Shown: positions 1 through 8,918, counted from the stretch's first letter. The stretch is DNA of 38,373 nt from an uncultured Gammaproteobacteria bacterium (GCA_938034705.1 CALHMG010000055.1:1-38373); one strand, 5' to 3'. Numbers and translations are program-made. Notes: generated by a model not told the origin, from the letters alone.

Positions 1-221
1 GGGTTTTTGCCCGGACGCGTGCAGAAGATATTTCCCATATCGTCAATGGACACATCACAACCTGCGTCTTTCGACCACTGCACGAACAGATCACGACCTT
101 CCCGATCCTCGTCGGTCAGAGCAACCCGACAGGATCCACCCTTTGCGGTGGCGCCGATTGCAGCCATATCCATCAGACTCTTCCAGAGCCTGTCACCATC
201 TACTCTAATTTCTGCCGTCAT
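1..221 (-). CDS. N-carbamoyl amino acid hydrolase / M20-type Zn hydrolase (N-terminus only)
   Basis: Only the first 73 codons lie in the window; the gene runs off the left edge. The start is the ATG at 221-219. The N-terminus contains RVDGDRLWKSLMDMA, IGATAKGGSCRVALTDEDR and a GRDLF segment followed by MGNIFCTRPG. This is the characteristic opening of the AllC/HyuC family (M20 amidohydrolases acting on N-carbamoyl-L-amino acids, ureidoglycolate or allantoate). The zinc ligands lie outside the window, so substrate class cannot be read. It starts 71 bp after the amidinohydrolase stop on the same strand and probably belongs to the end of the phn operon. Inference: the two enzymes could act in series, amidino to ureido to free amine. 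Family assignment is confident; substrate is unknown. Confidence 0.8.
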   Translation of the reverse strand, partial: MTAEIRVDGDRLWKSLMDMAAIGATAKGGSCRVALTDEDREGRDLFVQWSKDAGCDVSIDDMGNIFCTRPGKN

Positions 222-292
222 CACTCGTGTGCTCTTTAAATTTAAATCGTGGAGGTTACAGCCAGTGGTCGCCAGCTATTGACTGGAGCGCG

Positions 293-1189
293 TTATCCGG
301 GGTCTCGCTTTAATGCCTGACAAAGACAATGTACGCCCCCGCCACCGAGAGTAAACTGCGACATGTCAGGTGCAAATACCTCATAGCCAAGTTTGCGCAT
401 TTTCTCGTTAAGTTTGACGCTACCCGCCATGGACAGAACCTTTTTGTTGCCCAGCGCGACCAGATTTACGCCAAGATCCTTGGCCTCGCCAAAATCGACA
501 TCGACAAACTGAAAGCCTTTCTTTTTCAACCAGTCGATAACCCAGCCTTCGAGCGCGTCGAGACAGGTGACGACAAGTTTTCTGTCCAGAGGAACTACTA
601 AACCGTCCATGTGCACAAACAGGGCCGGGATCGGTGCAACCTCGACGTCCCATCCTTTTTCGCGCACCCAGGCCGCCACCTGTTCAGACCCCGCTTTTTC
701 TGATCGCTCGCCGCAATGCCCTATGAGCACCGTGCCGGGTTCAAGGATTACAAAGTCACCGCCTTCGAAGTGGCCGGCGGTCGCAAATTTCCAGATCGGG
801 ATATTGTTGTCCTGATAAAACTTGATGACTGATACGTAATCGGCGCGTCTGCATTTAAGCTGCATGTGGCAGATCAAAGCGCCCCATGGCGTCATCACAC
901 TGGAGTCACGCGCAAAGAAGTTGCGATGAAGCACTTCATCGGACTCGATGTAGTGACACACCACGCCAGCTTCCTGCTCGTAAATTCGCACCATTTCCCG
1001 GTGCTGACGCTGGGCGAGATCGAAATCAAACTTGATTCCGGTCTTGTGTGCGTTGTTCAGCGTGCGGGCGATCAGCGGCCCGGCTTCGACCCATCGATAG
1101 TAGTCGGGCTTGCCCAGCAGAACGTCTTTGAGCGGGGCGTAGTCATTGTCTATTCCCCAGTAATCCGGATTTCTCTCTTTTGCCGACAT
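293..1189 (-). CDS. Amidinohydrolase / dimethylargininase-like protein (guanidine-modifying fold)
   Basis: 298 aa, cytoplasmic, no signal peptide. ATG at 1189 is preceded by GGAG with 8-nt spacing. The motifs are those of the beta/alpha-propeller guanidine-modifying superfamily (DDAH, arginine deiminase, amidinotransferase): FARD at 92-95, EGGD at 142-145, a His in FVHMDG (H193), and a C-terminal GGGGVHCLC with probable nucleophile C288. These enzymes form a Cys-amidino intermediate from a guanidino substrate and either hydrolyse it (giving a urea or citrulline-type product) or transfer it. Sequence alone does not separate DDAH, deiminase and other substrates. It lies 122 bp downstream of the Na+/Pi symporter and 71 bp upstream of an N-carbamoylase-like gene, on the strand of phnWAY. 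Role in AEP metabolism is inference. Confidence 0.78.
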   Translation of the reverse strand: MSAKERNPDYWGIDNDYAPLKDVLLGKPDYYRWVEAGPLIARTLNNAHKTGIKFDFDLAQRQHREMVRIYEQEAGVVCHYIESDEVLHRNFFARDSSVMTPWGALICHMQLKCRRADYVSVIKFYQDNNIPIWKFATAGHFEGGDFVILEPGTVLIGHCGERSEKAGSEQVAAWVREKGWDVEVAPIPALFVHMDGLVVPLDRKLVVTCLDALEGWVIDWLKKKGFQFVDVDFGEAKDLGVNLVALGNKKVLSMAGSVKLNEKMRKLGYEVFAPDMSQFTLGGGGVHCLCQALKRDPG

Positions 1190-1311
1190 CAGATGTTCTC
1201 CACTTGCAGGTCACACGGGTGCCATTCTGACACAGGTACCCACAATGAGATCACCGTAACGCCGCGGATGGCGCGAGTATTGAAATGCGTGCCGGTACAC
1301 CGACACCAGGG

Positions 1312-3003
1312 TTACGCAGACTGGTTTGCGTTGTCTTCGACTTTCTTGGGTGCCTTGCGCAACCGCGAAGTCCGCAACTCGCCAGCACGTGCAAGTATTG
1401 GATATGACACAGACGTGAGATGAGAGTTGATCCGTTTGAAATCGCGAATCATATCCAGATGCAGCGCGCTGGTCTGAATACTGTCCGACTGTCCCGAGCG
1501 TAAACGCTCCAGGTGATGCTCGGTACCCGAAAGCTCCAGTTCCCGAAACTGGTCTTTGCGTGCAATAAGCTCCCTGGCACCGTCAATGTCCTGGGACATG
1601 AAAACGCTCAGCGCGAGTTTTACCGTTTCCATGAGCATGTTATGCAGCTCACGCAGCTCCTCCATGCCCTCGTCGGAGAAATTCAGCTGATCACGTGACT
1701 TCTTTTCTGCCAGCACCATGAGATTTTTCTCGACGATGTCACCGACGTGTTCGAGATTGGTCGTGAAGGTAATGATGTCGATGCATCTCTGACTGTCGTG
1801 ATTATCAAGCTCCTGACGCGAGAGCTTGGTCAGATAGATTTTTATAGCTTCATGCAGCCGATCAACATGGTCATCGGATTCAATAATGTGATGGCGCATT
1901 GCTACATCATCAGTCTCGAACACGACCATCGACTTGGTCAGCATGTCTTCAACTACATCGCCCATTCGCAGCGTTTCCCGCGAGGCCATGCCGAGCGCCA
2001 CCGACGGAGTTTCCAGCGAACTGTCCTCGAGATTGCGCGGCGCCCACTCTTCGCCCTCCCCCGGCCTGTCCGGCAACAGTGACGTTACGAGGGATGCGAC
2101 CGGTTTGATCGCCCAGATCAACACCAGACACAAAAACACATTGAAGAACATGTGAAGGTTAACGATTTGATGCAGCGGGTCTGATGAAATCTGACTGATC
2201 CATGGCGCGGCCAGATGCACAAAAGGCGCGACCAGCAAAACCGCCAGCAGTCTGAAGACGAGATTTCCGAGCGGCACCCGCCGTGCGATCACCGTCTCTC
2301 CAAGCGTTGCCGTAAAGGCCGGAAGCGCGGCACCAAGGTTAATGCCGAGAACCAGACCAAAAAATGTCTCCGGCGGTGCGATGCCGGTCGCAGCAAGTGA
2401 AGCAATCAGGAGAATCGCGGCGAGACTCGAATACATGATCCACACAAGCAGTGCGCCAACCAGAATGGACAGCACCGGTTGACTGGACGCGGAAACGATA
2501 ATGGTCTGCAGAATCTCGCTGTCACGAATCTGACCCGCGCTGATTCCAATCAGCTTGAGCGCGAGGAGCGCCATACCCAGTCCGACCAGAATTCGCCCGA
2601 GGTAACGCCACGCGTTGGGCCGTGACTCAAAAGCCATGAAAAGGATGTAGCCCACGACAACCAGGACGCCCCAGATCGCGGATATCCCGGCGGTAAATAC
2701 CTGGGCTGCAATACTGGCCCCAAGATCGGCTCCGAGCATGACGGCGAGAGCCGGAACGAGCGCCAGCGCACCGCGACTGACAAAGGAACAGATAATGAGG
2801 GCTGTTGCGGTGGAACTCTGCAACACGGTGCCGACAAAAGTGCCGAGCGCCGTTGCCTTGAACCGATTGTTGGTTGTGGTGGCAAGAACTGCGCGAAGCT
2901 CGCCACCAAATCCGCGCATGACCCCGGTGCGAATCATGCGCGCACCCCAGAGCAGTAAAACGATTGCTCCGACAAGATTGATAAGGGTCTGGTTACCGGT
3001 CAC
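1312..3003 (-). CDS. Na+/phosphate cotransporter with C-terminal PhoU-like domain
   Basis: 563 aa; start GTG at 3003 with GGAG upstream at good spacing. The N-terminal ~310 residues are hydrophobic and carry the Na/Pi-symporter (NptA/PNaS) features: a QSST-type motif at 62-65, GADLGAS at 91-97, and a second internal repeat with YSS near 191 and LGINLGAA near 219-226. From about 340 to 550 the protein is helical, hydrophilic and PhoU-like (for example MGDVVEDML and LEHVGDIVEKNLM). Family knowledge: Na+-coupled inorganic phosphate transport across the inner membrane. It sits 37 bp after phnY in the same direction, so co-transcription is likely. Phosphonoacetate hydrolysis releases phosphate, so the transporter may export or recapture Pi; direction of transport is not shown. 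Confidence 0.9.
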   Translation of the reverse strand: MTGNQTLINLVGAIVLLLWGARMIRTGVMRGFGGELRAVLATTTNNRFKATALGTFVGTVLQSSTATALIICSFVSRGALALVPALAVMLGADLGASIAAQVFTAGISAIWGVLVVVGYILFMAFESRPNAWRYLGRILVGLGMALLALKLIGISAGQIRDSEILQTIIVSASSQPVLSILVGALLVWIMYSSLAAILLIASLAATGIAPPETFFGLVLGINLGAALPAFTATLGETVIARRVPLGNLVFRLLAVLLVAPFVHLAAPWISQISSDPLHQIVNLHMFFNVFLCLVLIWAIKPVASLVTSLLPDRPGEGEEWAPRNLEDSSLETPSVALGMASRETLRMGDVVEDMLTKSMVVFETDDVAMRHHIIESDDHVDRLHEAIKIYLTKLSRQELDNHDSQRCIDIITFTTNLEHVGDIVEKNLMVLAEKKSRDQLNFSDEGMEELRELHNMLMETVKLALSVFMSQDIDGARELIARKDQFRELELSGTEHHLERLRSGQSDSIQTSALHLDMIRDFKRINSHLTSVSYPILARAGELRTSRLRKAPKKVEDNANQSA

Positions 3004-3040
3004 TCAAGTCTCCACCAGACCCTGCCTGTACGGCTAGCGT

Positions 3041-4507
3041 TCAGGATTCATCCCAGGGTAGTGAGTAGGTTTTGACGTTGCTGAAGCTCTTCATGGCCTC
3101 GATAACGCCTTCTTTATAGCCTAGACCCGAATCCTTGATCCCGCCAAACGGCGACATCTCAATTCGATAGCCGGGCACTTCCCAGATATTGACCGTGCCG
3201 ACGTTCAGACCATTGACATATTTGGTCATTCGGTCGATTCGGTTGGTGCAGACACCGGAAGAAAGCCCGAAGCTCGTTGAGTTTGAAATTTCCATGGTTT
3301 TTTCGTCGTCGTTGGGCACTCGGACGATCGGTACGATCGGACCAAACGTTTCCTCCATCACGAGCTCGCTCTCGTGGGGAACGTTGTCCACCACGATCGG
3401 CGGCAACACGGCTCCCTGACGGCCCGGATCGTAGAGCACGTTCGCGCCGGCATCAGCTGCTGCGTACACACGTCTTTCAAATTCTGCGGCGGCCTTGTCG
3501 TGCACGACGGTACCGAGATCGGTGTCGGGACTCATCGGATCGCCAAACCGAATTTTCTTGGCGCGCTCAAGGATCATGGGCACGAATCGATCGGCGACCG
3601 CCTCCTGACACAGAATGCGCTTCACCGCCGTGCAGCGCTGACCCGAGTTTTTGGTCGCGCCTGCGATCGCCAGATCTGCGGCTTTGCCGAGATCATCGTC
3701 ATCCAGATCGTCACAGATTATCAGCGGGTCGTTACCGCCAAGTTCCAGCACCGTGCGCCTGTAGCCGGCCGTCTCGGCAATCATCTTGCCCACAGGCACA
3801 CCGCCGGTAAACGTAATCAGCTCTGCGTGCTCGTTAGAAATCATCTCCGGACCGATGTCCTGAGGGTTGCCCGTGACGACTGAGAACATTTCAGGCGGCA
3901 ACCCGGCGTCGTACAGAACGTCCGCAAGCAGCAACGCCGTCATCGGGGTGAGCTCGGTAGGTTTACACACCACGCAGTTGTTGGTGGCGACGGCGGGCGC
4001 GATCTTGTGCGCCACCATGTTCAGGGGGTGATTAAAAGGCGTAATCGCTGAAATCGCCGTCAGCGGTTCACGCTTGGTGAAGATTTTTCGCGCTTTGCCC
4101 TGTGGTGTGAGATCGCATGAAAACACCTCGCCGTCGTCAACGATGCACAGATGCCCCGCGAGCGTGAACACGTCATAGGCCCGGCCGACTTCATAAGCAG
4201 AGTCGGATTTCGATATGCCGAGCTCAAGCGTGATCACATCAGAGATCATTTCCTTGCGCTCGATCAACAGATCAGCGGCTCGAAAAAGAATCTGCTGTCG
4301 ATCGTATCTGGAAAGTTTCGACTTGAAGTTGGCGGCCGCCGTAAAGGCCTCTCGCGCGTGGGCGCCCGTGCCGGCGGGCACGGTACCGATCACTTCGTTT
4401 GTGTACGGGTACAACACTTCGACAACGCCATCGGCATCGACCTTGCGGCCGGCGATGCGCATGGGCTCGTGGCGAGCTTTTGGGATCTGCGACTGTGTGG
4501 CACTCAT
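3041..4507 (-). CDS. phnY: Phosphonoacetaldehyde dehydrogenase
   Basis: 488 aa, NAD(P)-dependent aldehyde dehydrogenase superfamily, cytoplasmic. ATG at 4507 has AGGA upstream. Visible ALDH motifs: TPFNHPLN at 156-163 (oxyanion Asn159), K182 in [16 protein letters not shown] at 233-240, general base E255 in LELGGNDP, and nucleophile C292 in [11 protein letters not shown]. The positions match those I recall for the Sinorhizobium PhnY (C291/E254), offset by one. Reaction: phosphonoacetaldehyde to phosphonoacetate, the middle step of the PhnW-PhnY-PhnA route. Placement 80 bp downstream of phnA and in the phnW-A-Y order makes the substrate call much firmer than the fold alone would. The remaining alternative is a related succinate- or lactaldehyde-type ALDH, which is unlikely here. 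Confidence 0.93.
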   Translation of the reverse strand: MSATQSQIPKARHEPMRIAGRKVDADGVVEVLYPYTNEVIGTVPAGTGAHAREAFTAAANFKSKLSRYDRQQILFRAADLLIERKEMISDVITLELGISKSDSAYEVGRAYDVFTLAGHLCIVDDGEVFSCDLTPQGKARKIFTKREPLTAISAITPFNHPLNMVAHKIAPAVATNNCVVCKPTELTPMTALLLADVLYDAGLPPEMFSVVTGNPQDIGPEMISNEHAELITFTGGVPVGKMIAETAGYRRTVLELGGNDPLIICDDLDDDDLGKAADLAIAGATKNSGQRCTAVKRILCQEAVADRFVPMILERAKKIRFGDPMSPDTDLGTVVHDKAAAEFERRVYAAADAGANVLYDPGRQGAVLPPIVVDNVPHESELVMEETFGPIVPIVRVPNDDEKTMEISNSTSFGLSSGVCTNRIDRMTKYVNGLNVGTVNIWEVPGYRIEMSPFGGIKDSGLGYKEGVIEAMKSFSNVKTYSLPWDES

Positions 4508-4587
4508 GGTAGGTCTTCCTTATTTAAAATAGTTCGTTAGCGGGTTCGGCGATCGTTTTCGGCGGCCGCTGCAGTGCGGCCAGTGGC

Positions 4588-5826
4588 TTAGCCCTGTACG
4601 TGATTCAGGGCGAGATCGAACGCATCAAAATTTCTCAATCCGGTTTGCGGCGCAGCGCTGCTGACAGGCCTGCTGACGATCAGCGGAACAACCTGTTCAG
4701 AGATGCCACCGTGAGACCGAAGCGGCACTTCAAGCCCGGACAGGTCGTGATTTTTCTCGCTGGTCCCGATCACCTTGTTGCGCGTACTGACAACAACAAT
4801 GTCCCCCAGCCGAGCTTCCGGCAGCTCGAAACGCTTGCACGCGTTGGCGCAGTTTTCGGCGTACTCCACTCCCGGCAGCGCCCGAATCCTGTCCAGCAAT
4901 GCCGACACGTCAGTGCCCTCGGGCAAATAGGCGGTTGCGAAGGACCCGAGCGCGCCATGATGAACAACGTAAGGGTCCGTAATCGGCAAGATGACGCGCG
5001 CCGCGTCTACGCCGAGCCACTCGTCAAGCTCGTCCTGAAGATAAATGACATCAGGCGCGCCACTCGCGTCATGTTTTGCGTTCATGCCGTGATCCGCCGT
5101 CAGCGCAAGCACTGCACCTTCGGCGTCGAGCTGTTGCCAGTAGCTGTCCATCATCGCGTAAAACGCGTTTGCGCCATCAGAACCCGGCGCGAACTTGTGC
5201 TGGATATAGTCGGTCGTGGACAGATACATCAGGTCCGGTCGCACGCTCTTCATCAACTTCACGCCAGCCGCAAAAATAAACTCGGACAACTCTGCCGAGT
5301 AAACGTCCGGCACCGGCTTGCCAACCATTTCGACAACACCCTCTATGCCGTTATCGGCAATCGTAGCCTGATCGGCTTTCTCCGACGAAAAACAGATCGC
5401 TCCGTCCTTTCCGTAGTCGAGACCGTGACCGAGAAGTCCACGCAACTTGTCCTTCGCCGTGATGATGCAGATCTTCGCGCCTTCGCTCTGAAAGGCTTTG
5501 AAGATCGTCGGCACGCCAAGAAAGCGCGGCTCGTTCATCATGACTTCCTGCCCGCTGTCGGGATCAAGAAAGTAGTTACCGGAAATGCCATGAACCTTTG
5601 GCGGCTGGCCTGTCACAATCGACAGGTTGTTTGGATTGGTAAAGCTTGGAACCACGCAGTCGACACGAAGGTCGGCGCCGCGCTCGAGCATTCCCTTGGT
5701 AAAAGGCATGACCCCGTCCGCCACGGCCTGCTCAATGTAGTCTGGCTCGGAGCCGTCTATACAGACGACAACGGTAGGGGCCGAGGGCCAGTTGTAGGTA
5801 CGGCCATTAACTTCGATAGTCTTCAC
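4588..5826 (-). CDS. phnA: Phosphonoacetate hydrolase
   Basis: 412 aa from a GTG at 5826, which has AGGA 9 nt upstream and starts like known PhnA proteins (MKTIEVNGRTY). An alternative upstream GTG at 5862 adds 12 residues but lacks a ribosome-binding site. It is an alkaline-phosphatase-superfamily di-zinc enzyme cleaving the C-P bond of phosphonoacetate to acetate and phosphate. Every metal/active residue I recall from the Sinorhizobium enzyme is present at a constant offset of five: D24, T63 (nucleophile), D206, H210, D245, H246 and H372. Complete conservation argues for an active enzyme. It is second in the operon, 82 bp after phnW and 80 bp before phnY. Confidence 0.95.
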   Translation of the reverse strand: MKTIEVNGRTYNWPSAPTVVVCIDGSEPDYIEQAVADGVMPFTKGMLERGADLRVDCVVPSFTNPNNLSIVTGQPPKVHGISGNYFLDPDSGQEVMMNEPRFLGVPTIFKAFQSEGAKICIITAKDKLRGLLGHGLDYGKDGAICFSSEKADQATIADNGIEGVVEMVGKPVPDVYSAELSEFIFAAGVKLMKSVRPDLMYLSTTDYIQHKFAPGSDGANAFYAMMDSYWQQLDAEGAVLALTADHGMNAKHDASGAPDVIYLQDELDEWLGVDAARVILPITDPYVVHHGALGSFATAYLPEGTDVSALLDRIRALPGVEYAENCANACKRFELPEARLGDIVVVSTRNKVIGTSEKNHDLSGLEVPLRSHGGISEQVVPLIVSRPVSSAAPQTGLRNFDAFDLALNHVQG

Positions 5827-5908
5827 AATTTGTCGTCCTGAAATAGGTTGCGTCGAATTCACGCCGGTTAAAATTCGTTCGTCAGTCTGCCATCAAGTCG
5901 CGGTGCAT

Positions 5909-7069
5909 TCACGCCGCCATTGACCCACACTGCTTGACGCCCATCGCTGCGATCGTCTCCTCGATCACAACCAGCGCATTCTTTATGTCCTGCTGATCGA
6001 TCTGCCCGATGCATCCAATACGAAAAGACGGGGCGACGGTCAGTTTGCCGGGATAGATCACGTATCCACGCGCCGCCAGATGATCGTAGAAGACCTCGAA
6101 GTCAAACGCAGGATCCGCCGGCATCTTGAAGGTAATGATAATTGGCGCCTGCAGAGCATCCGGCAAAAGTGTTTCAAATCCAAGCGCGCGCATGCCGTCG
6201 ATCAGCACACGGCAGTTTTCGCTGTAACGCGCCCCTCGCCCGGCGACCCCGCCCTGGGCCTTGTGCTCGCTAACCGCCTGATCAAAAGCCGCAAGAACAT
6301 GCGTTGGCGGAGTAAATCGCCACTGACCGTTCGCCTCCATTGCCTTCCACTGGTCGTGCAGATCCAGAGACAGCGCATGTGCGTTACCCGCGCATTGTTC
6401 GAGGGCATCCTTGCGCACAATTGCGTAACCCATGCCGGGCACACCCTCGATGCACTTGTTAGACGATGCCACAAGCGCGTCGCAGCCAATCTCGTCAACG
6501 CTGATCTCGAGCGCACCGAACGCACTCATTGAATCGACAATGAGGCGTCTGTTGTGCTTTGAAACAACTGCCGCAAGTTCAGCGACAGGATTGAGAATTC
6601 CGCTGGTCGTTTCGCAGTGCACCACCGCAACATGAGTCACGTCAGCGTTGCTCGCAAGATACCGGTCGAGTTCATTCACATCCGGAACTTCGTTCTCGGG
6701 TGTCTCAATCGAAACCGCAGCGCGTCCGGCATACTGGGCGATTTTCATCATCCTCGCCCCGTAGGCACCGTTGACGAGCACCAGCAGTTTCCCGTCCGCG
6801 GGGACGAACGTTCCTATCGTCGCTTCAATCGCAAACGTTCCAGAGCCCTGCACCGGCACGCAGTCGTGCGCATCGGTCCCGCCGGCCATGGCCACCAGCT
6901 CCCGACGGATTCGCGCGTTGAGCTCGATGAACTGACCGTCACGACTACCCCAGTCACGAAGCATTGCCTGCTTTGTGGCGAGCGAGGTCGTCAACGGACC
7001 CGGCGTGAGAAGAAATTCACTGTTGCCGGTAGCGACGGCGCTTGCCGGCGGATGGGTAACCTCGGACAT
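5909..7069 (-). CDS. phnW: 2-aminoethylphosphonate:pyruvate transaminase
   Basis: 386 aa, fold-type I PLP aminotransferase. The start is placed at ATG 7069, which has AAAGGAG six nucleotides upstream. An in-frame ATG at 7087 adds six residues but lies inside a 13-bp tandem repeat and has no ribosome-binding site. Motifs: TPGP at 22-25, HCETTSG at 151-157, the PLP-pyridine Asp179 in VDSMSAFG, and Schiff-base Lys205 in SSNKC. Reaction: AEP plus pyruvate gives phosphonoacetaldehyde plus L-alanine. It is the first gene of the operon and is divergent from a LysR regulator. Serine:glyoxylate-type aminotransferases share the fold, but phnA and phnY directly downstream settle the assignment. Confidence 0.95.
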   Translation of the reverse strand: MSEVTHPPASAVATGNSEFLLTPGPLTTSLATKQAMLRDWGSRDGQFIELNARIRRELVAMAGGTDAHDCVPVQGSGTFAIEATIGTFVPADGKLLVLVNGAYGARMMKIAQYAGRAAVSIETPENEVPDVNELDRYLASNADVTHVAVVHCETTSGILNPVAELAAVVSKHNRRLIVDSMSAFGALEISVDEIGCDALVASSNKCIEGVPGMGYAIVRKDALEQCAGNAHALSLDLHDQWKAMEANGQWRFTPPTHVLAAFDQAVSEHKAQGGVAGRGARYSENCRVLIDGMRALGFETLLPDALQAPIIITFKMPADPAFDFEVFYDHLAARGYVIYPGKLTVAPSFRIGCIGQIDQQDIKNALVVIEETIAAMGVKQCGSMAA

Positions 7070-7082
7070 GTTTCTCTCCTTT

Positions 7083-7153
7083 GACATTCACTGTGGACAT
7101 TCACTGTGGACATTCACTGTGGACATTCACTGTGGACATTCACTGTGGACATT
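7083..7153. repeat. Five perfect 13-bp tandem repeats plus a 6-bp partial copy
   Basis: The unit GACATTCACTGTG starts at 7083, 7096, 7109, 7122 and 7135, followed by a truncated GACATT at 7148-7153. All five full units are identical. The array covers the region just upstream of the phnW ribosome-binding site, so it forms the phnW 5' leader or promoter. On the minus strand each unit contains an ATG. Confidence 0.97.
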
Positions 7154-7271
7154 GACGGGTAACAGGAGTCGGGTCGATCTCTCACCGCGGAATCAAGTGA
7201 TCAGACGGGCCCACAGTCGCTGATGTTACGAAGTTGCCGGTATTCAAGGGAAATCATTAGTTTTACCAGAT

Positions 7272-7290
7272 CTATAAATTTAATTTATAG
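7272..7290. promoter_or_regulatory. AT-rich perfect palindrome, probable LysR operator
   Basis: CTATAAATT, one central T, then AATTTATAG: two perfect 9-bp arms. It contains a T-N11-A arrangement as expected for LysR-type boxes. It lies 37 bp before the proposed GTG of the LysR gene and about 200 bp from phnW. That position suits autoregulation and divergent control. Binding is inferred. Confidence 0.6.
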
Positions 7291-7327
7291 TTACGAATCG
7301 AGACTGAAACCGGAAACAACAGCGCCT

Positions 7328-8185
7328 GTGAATCATGCTCAGCTTCGCGCATTTCATGCGGTCGCCGAACTCGGTGGCTTTTCAACGGCCGCCAGAAAGA
7401 TTGGTCTGACCCAACCCGCCCTCACGGTACAGGTCAAAGCACTGGAAAAAGACTTTCAGGTGCAGCTGTTCGATCGCGTAAACCGCGGCATCAAGCTGAC
7501 CGACGCCGGCGAAACCCTGCACGCACTGACCCGTCGATATTTCGCAATCGAGACCGAGGCCGAAGAGTTTCTGAAATCCGTCGGGGCGTTTCGAAGCGGG
7601 CAGATCCGGATCGCGGCCGATGGGCCGTATCACGTGATTCCCCTCCTCGCTCGCATACGAGAAGAAATGCCGGAGATGGACGTTAACGTCTCTTTCGGCA
7701 ATTCGAACATGGTGCTCGAGGCTCTCGTCAACTACGACGCTCATATCGGCGTCTCAAGCAGCGAAGAGTTTGATGACCGGTTTACCGTCCTCAGTGAGAG
7801 CCAGCACCCGATCATTCTTATCGTCCCGCAAACTCATGAGTGGGCGTCGGTCAAATCGCTGTCGATAAAGTCGTTGCACAAAGCACCGCTGATCATGCGC
7901 GAAGCCGGTTCATCAACGCGAACCGTATTTCTGAAGGCGCTTACCGACGCCGGAGTTCAGCCCGACATCGTGCTTGAACTCGGCAGCCGCGAGGCCGTCC
8001 GCGAAGCGGTAGCCGCGGGTCTGGGGCTTGGCGTGGTGCAGGAGGCGGAGTTTGGCAACGACTCCCGACTCGCAGCGGTTTCGTTTACTCGCAATCGACC
8101 TGTCGCCGACGAACGCCTCATCTGCCTCGAAGAACGCGCGGCAACACCGCTCATGCGAGAGCTCGCGCGAATCACAGAAAGCTGA
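7328..8185 (+). CDS. LysR-family transcriptional regulator of the phn operon
   Basis: 285 aa from a GTG at 7328, chosen because the protein then begins MNHAQLRAFHAVAELGGFS, the normal opening of LysR proteins. The open frame extends 35 codons upstream to 7223, but that stretch covers the operator palindrome and is not LysR-like. The N-terminal winged HTH spans about residues 4-62 (STAARKIGLTQPALTVQVKALE recognition region). The rest is a periplasmic-binding-fold effector domain. It is transcribed divergently from phnW, as LysR regulators of AEP catabolism often are. Inference: it senses AEP or a pathway intermediate and controls phnW-A-Y and its own gene through the 7.08-7.33 kb region. The ribosome-binding site is weak. 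Confidence 0.88.
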   Translation: MNHAQLRAFHAVAELGGFSTAARKIGLTQPALTVQVKALEKDFQVQLFDRVNRGIKLTDAGETLHALTRRYFAIETEAEEFLKSVGAFRSGQIRIAADGPYHVIPLLARIREEMPEMDVNVSFGNSNMVLEALVNYDAHIGVSSSEEFDDRFTVLSESQHPIILIVPQTHEWASVKSLSIKSLHKAPLIMREAGSSTRTVFLKALTDAGVQPDIVLELGSREAVREAVAAGLGLGVVQEAEFGNDSRLAAVSFTRNRPVADERLICLEERAATPLMRELARITES

Positions 8186-8333
8186 TCAGGTTCACCTCCA
8201 TCGCCTGCGGGTCGATCTGCGACGCGTGCGAGTGCCCGCGCGCGGAACCCAACTGCAGGTAAAGCGCCAGGCTGTGTTTCACGCTGCCAGACTTCGGCAT
8301 ACTCTGGGCAATGCCGATCAGGAGGAAAATCGC

Positions 8334-8894
8334 GTGAACGTACACAATCTGACCAGTCGATTCATGGCCATCACCGACTCGCCAAAGCCAATGACCGCGG
8401 CGCGCGATGTGCTGCATGAGCTTAAGGACGAGCTTGATTCAGTCGAAAACGCGCTGTCTTACCTTGAAGGCGTTGGCGGCAACGCTCGACAGTCGTTCTA
8501 TCGAACCCCGGATCTGAGCATGCTGAAAGTCTGCTTTCCGAACGGACGACGTACACCGCCACACAATCACGGCACCTGGGCCGCGATACTGGTGCTGTCC
8601 GGCAAAGAAAAGAACACGCTGTATAAACGCGATGACGCGGGTGAACTGGTCAAGGTGGGCGAAAAAATTCTCGAACGTGGTTCAATTCTGCCGATGCCGG
8701 AAGACGTCATCCACGTTGTTGAGTGCCTCACCGATGAACCCGCGGTTGGTCTGCACGTATACGGCGCTGACGTCCTCGGCGTCGAACGACACATGTGGGA
8801 CCCGGACACGCTGATTGCTCAACCGCTGGACTGGGACCACTATGAATCACTGGCCCAGCGCGCCTCAAAGGCGGCCTGCGCGCCGCTATCCTGA
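8334..8894 (+). CDS. Cupin, cysteine-dioxygenase-like
   Basis: 186 aa from the GTG at 8334, preceded by AGGAGG with 8-nt spacing; upstream in-frame starts overlap the LysR gene and have no such site. Double-stranded beta-helix protein with metal ligands matching the cysteine dioxygenase arrangement: H77 and H79 in PPHNHGTWA and H127 in DVIHVVE, with HVYG at 141-144. Family members oxidise a small thiol such as cysteine or 3-mercaptopropionate with O2. The gene starts 148 bp after the LysR stop on the same strand, so it may or may not share its transcript. The exact thiol or other substrate cannot be told. Fold call is good, specific reaction tentative. Confidence 0.72.
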   Translation: MNVHNLTSRFMAITDSPKPMTAARDVLHELKDELDSVENALSYLEGVGGNARQSFYRTPDLSMLKVCFPNGRRTPPHNHGTWAAILVLSGKEKNTLYKRDDAGELVKVGEKILERGSILPMPEDVIHVVECLTDEPAVGLHVYGADVLGVERHMWDPDTLIAQPLDWDHYESLAQRASKAACAPLS

Positions 8895-8918
8895 AGCAAA
8901 GCGCCGGTTTCTGTCAGC

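Noticed and set aside
4600-5841. 413-codon plus-strand open frame opposite phnA
   Set aside because: The minus strand encodes PhnA with all metal ligands. The antisense frame is basic, Cys/His-scattered and domain-free, as expected of a shadow in GC-rich DNA.
7070-7087. Six-residue N-terminal extension of PhnW from an ATG in the tandem repeat
   Set aside because: The ATG at 7069 has AAAGGAG at ideal spacing, while the upstream one has none and lies in the repeat array.
7083-7153. CRISPR array
   Set aside because: Units are 13 bp and directly abutting, with no spacers and no cas genes in the window.
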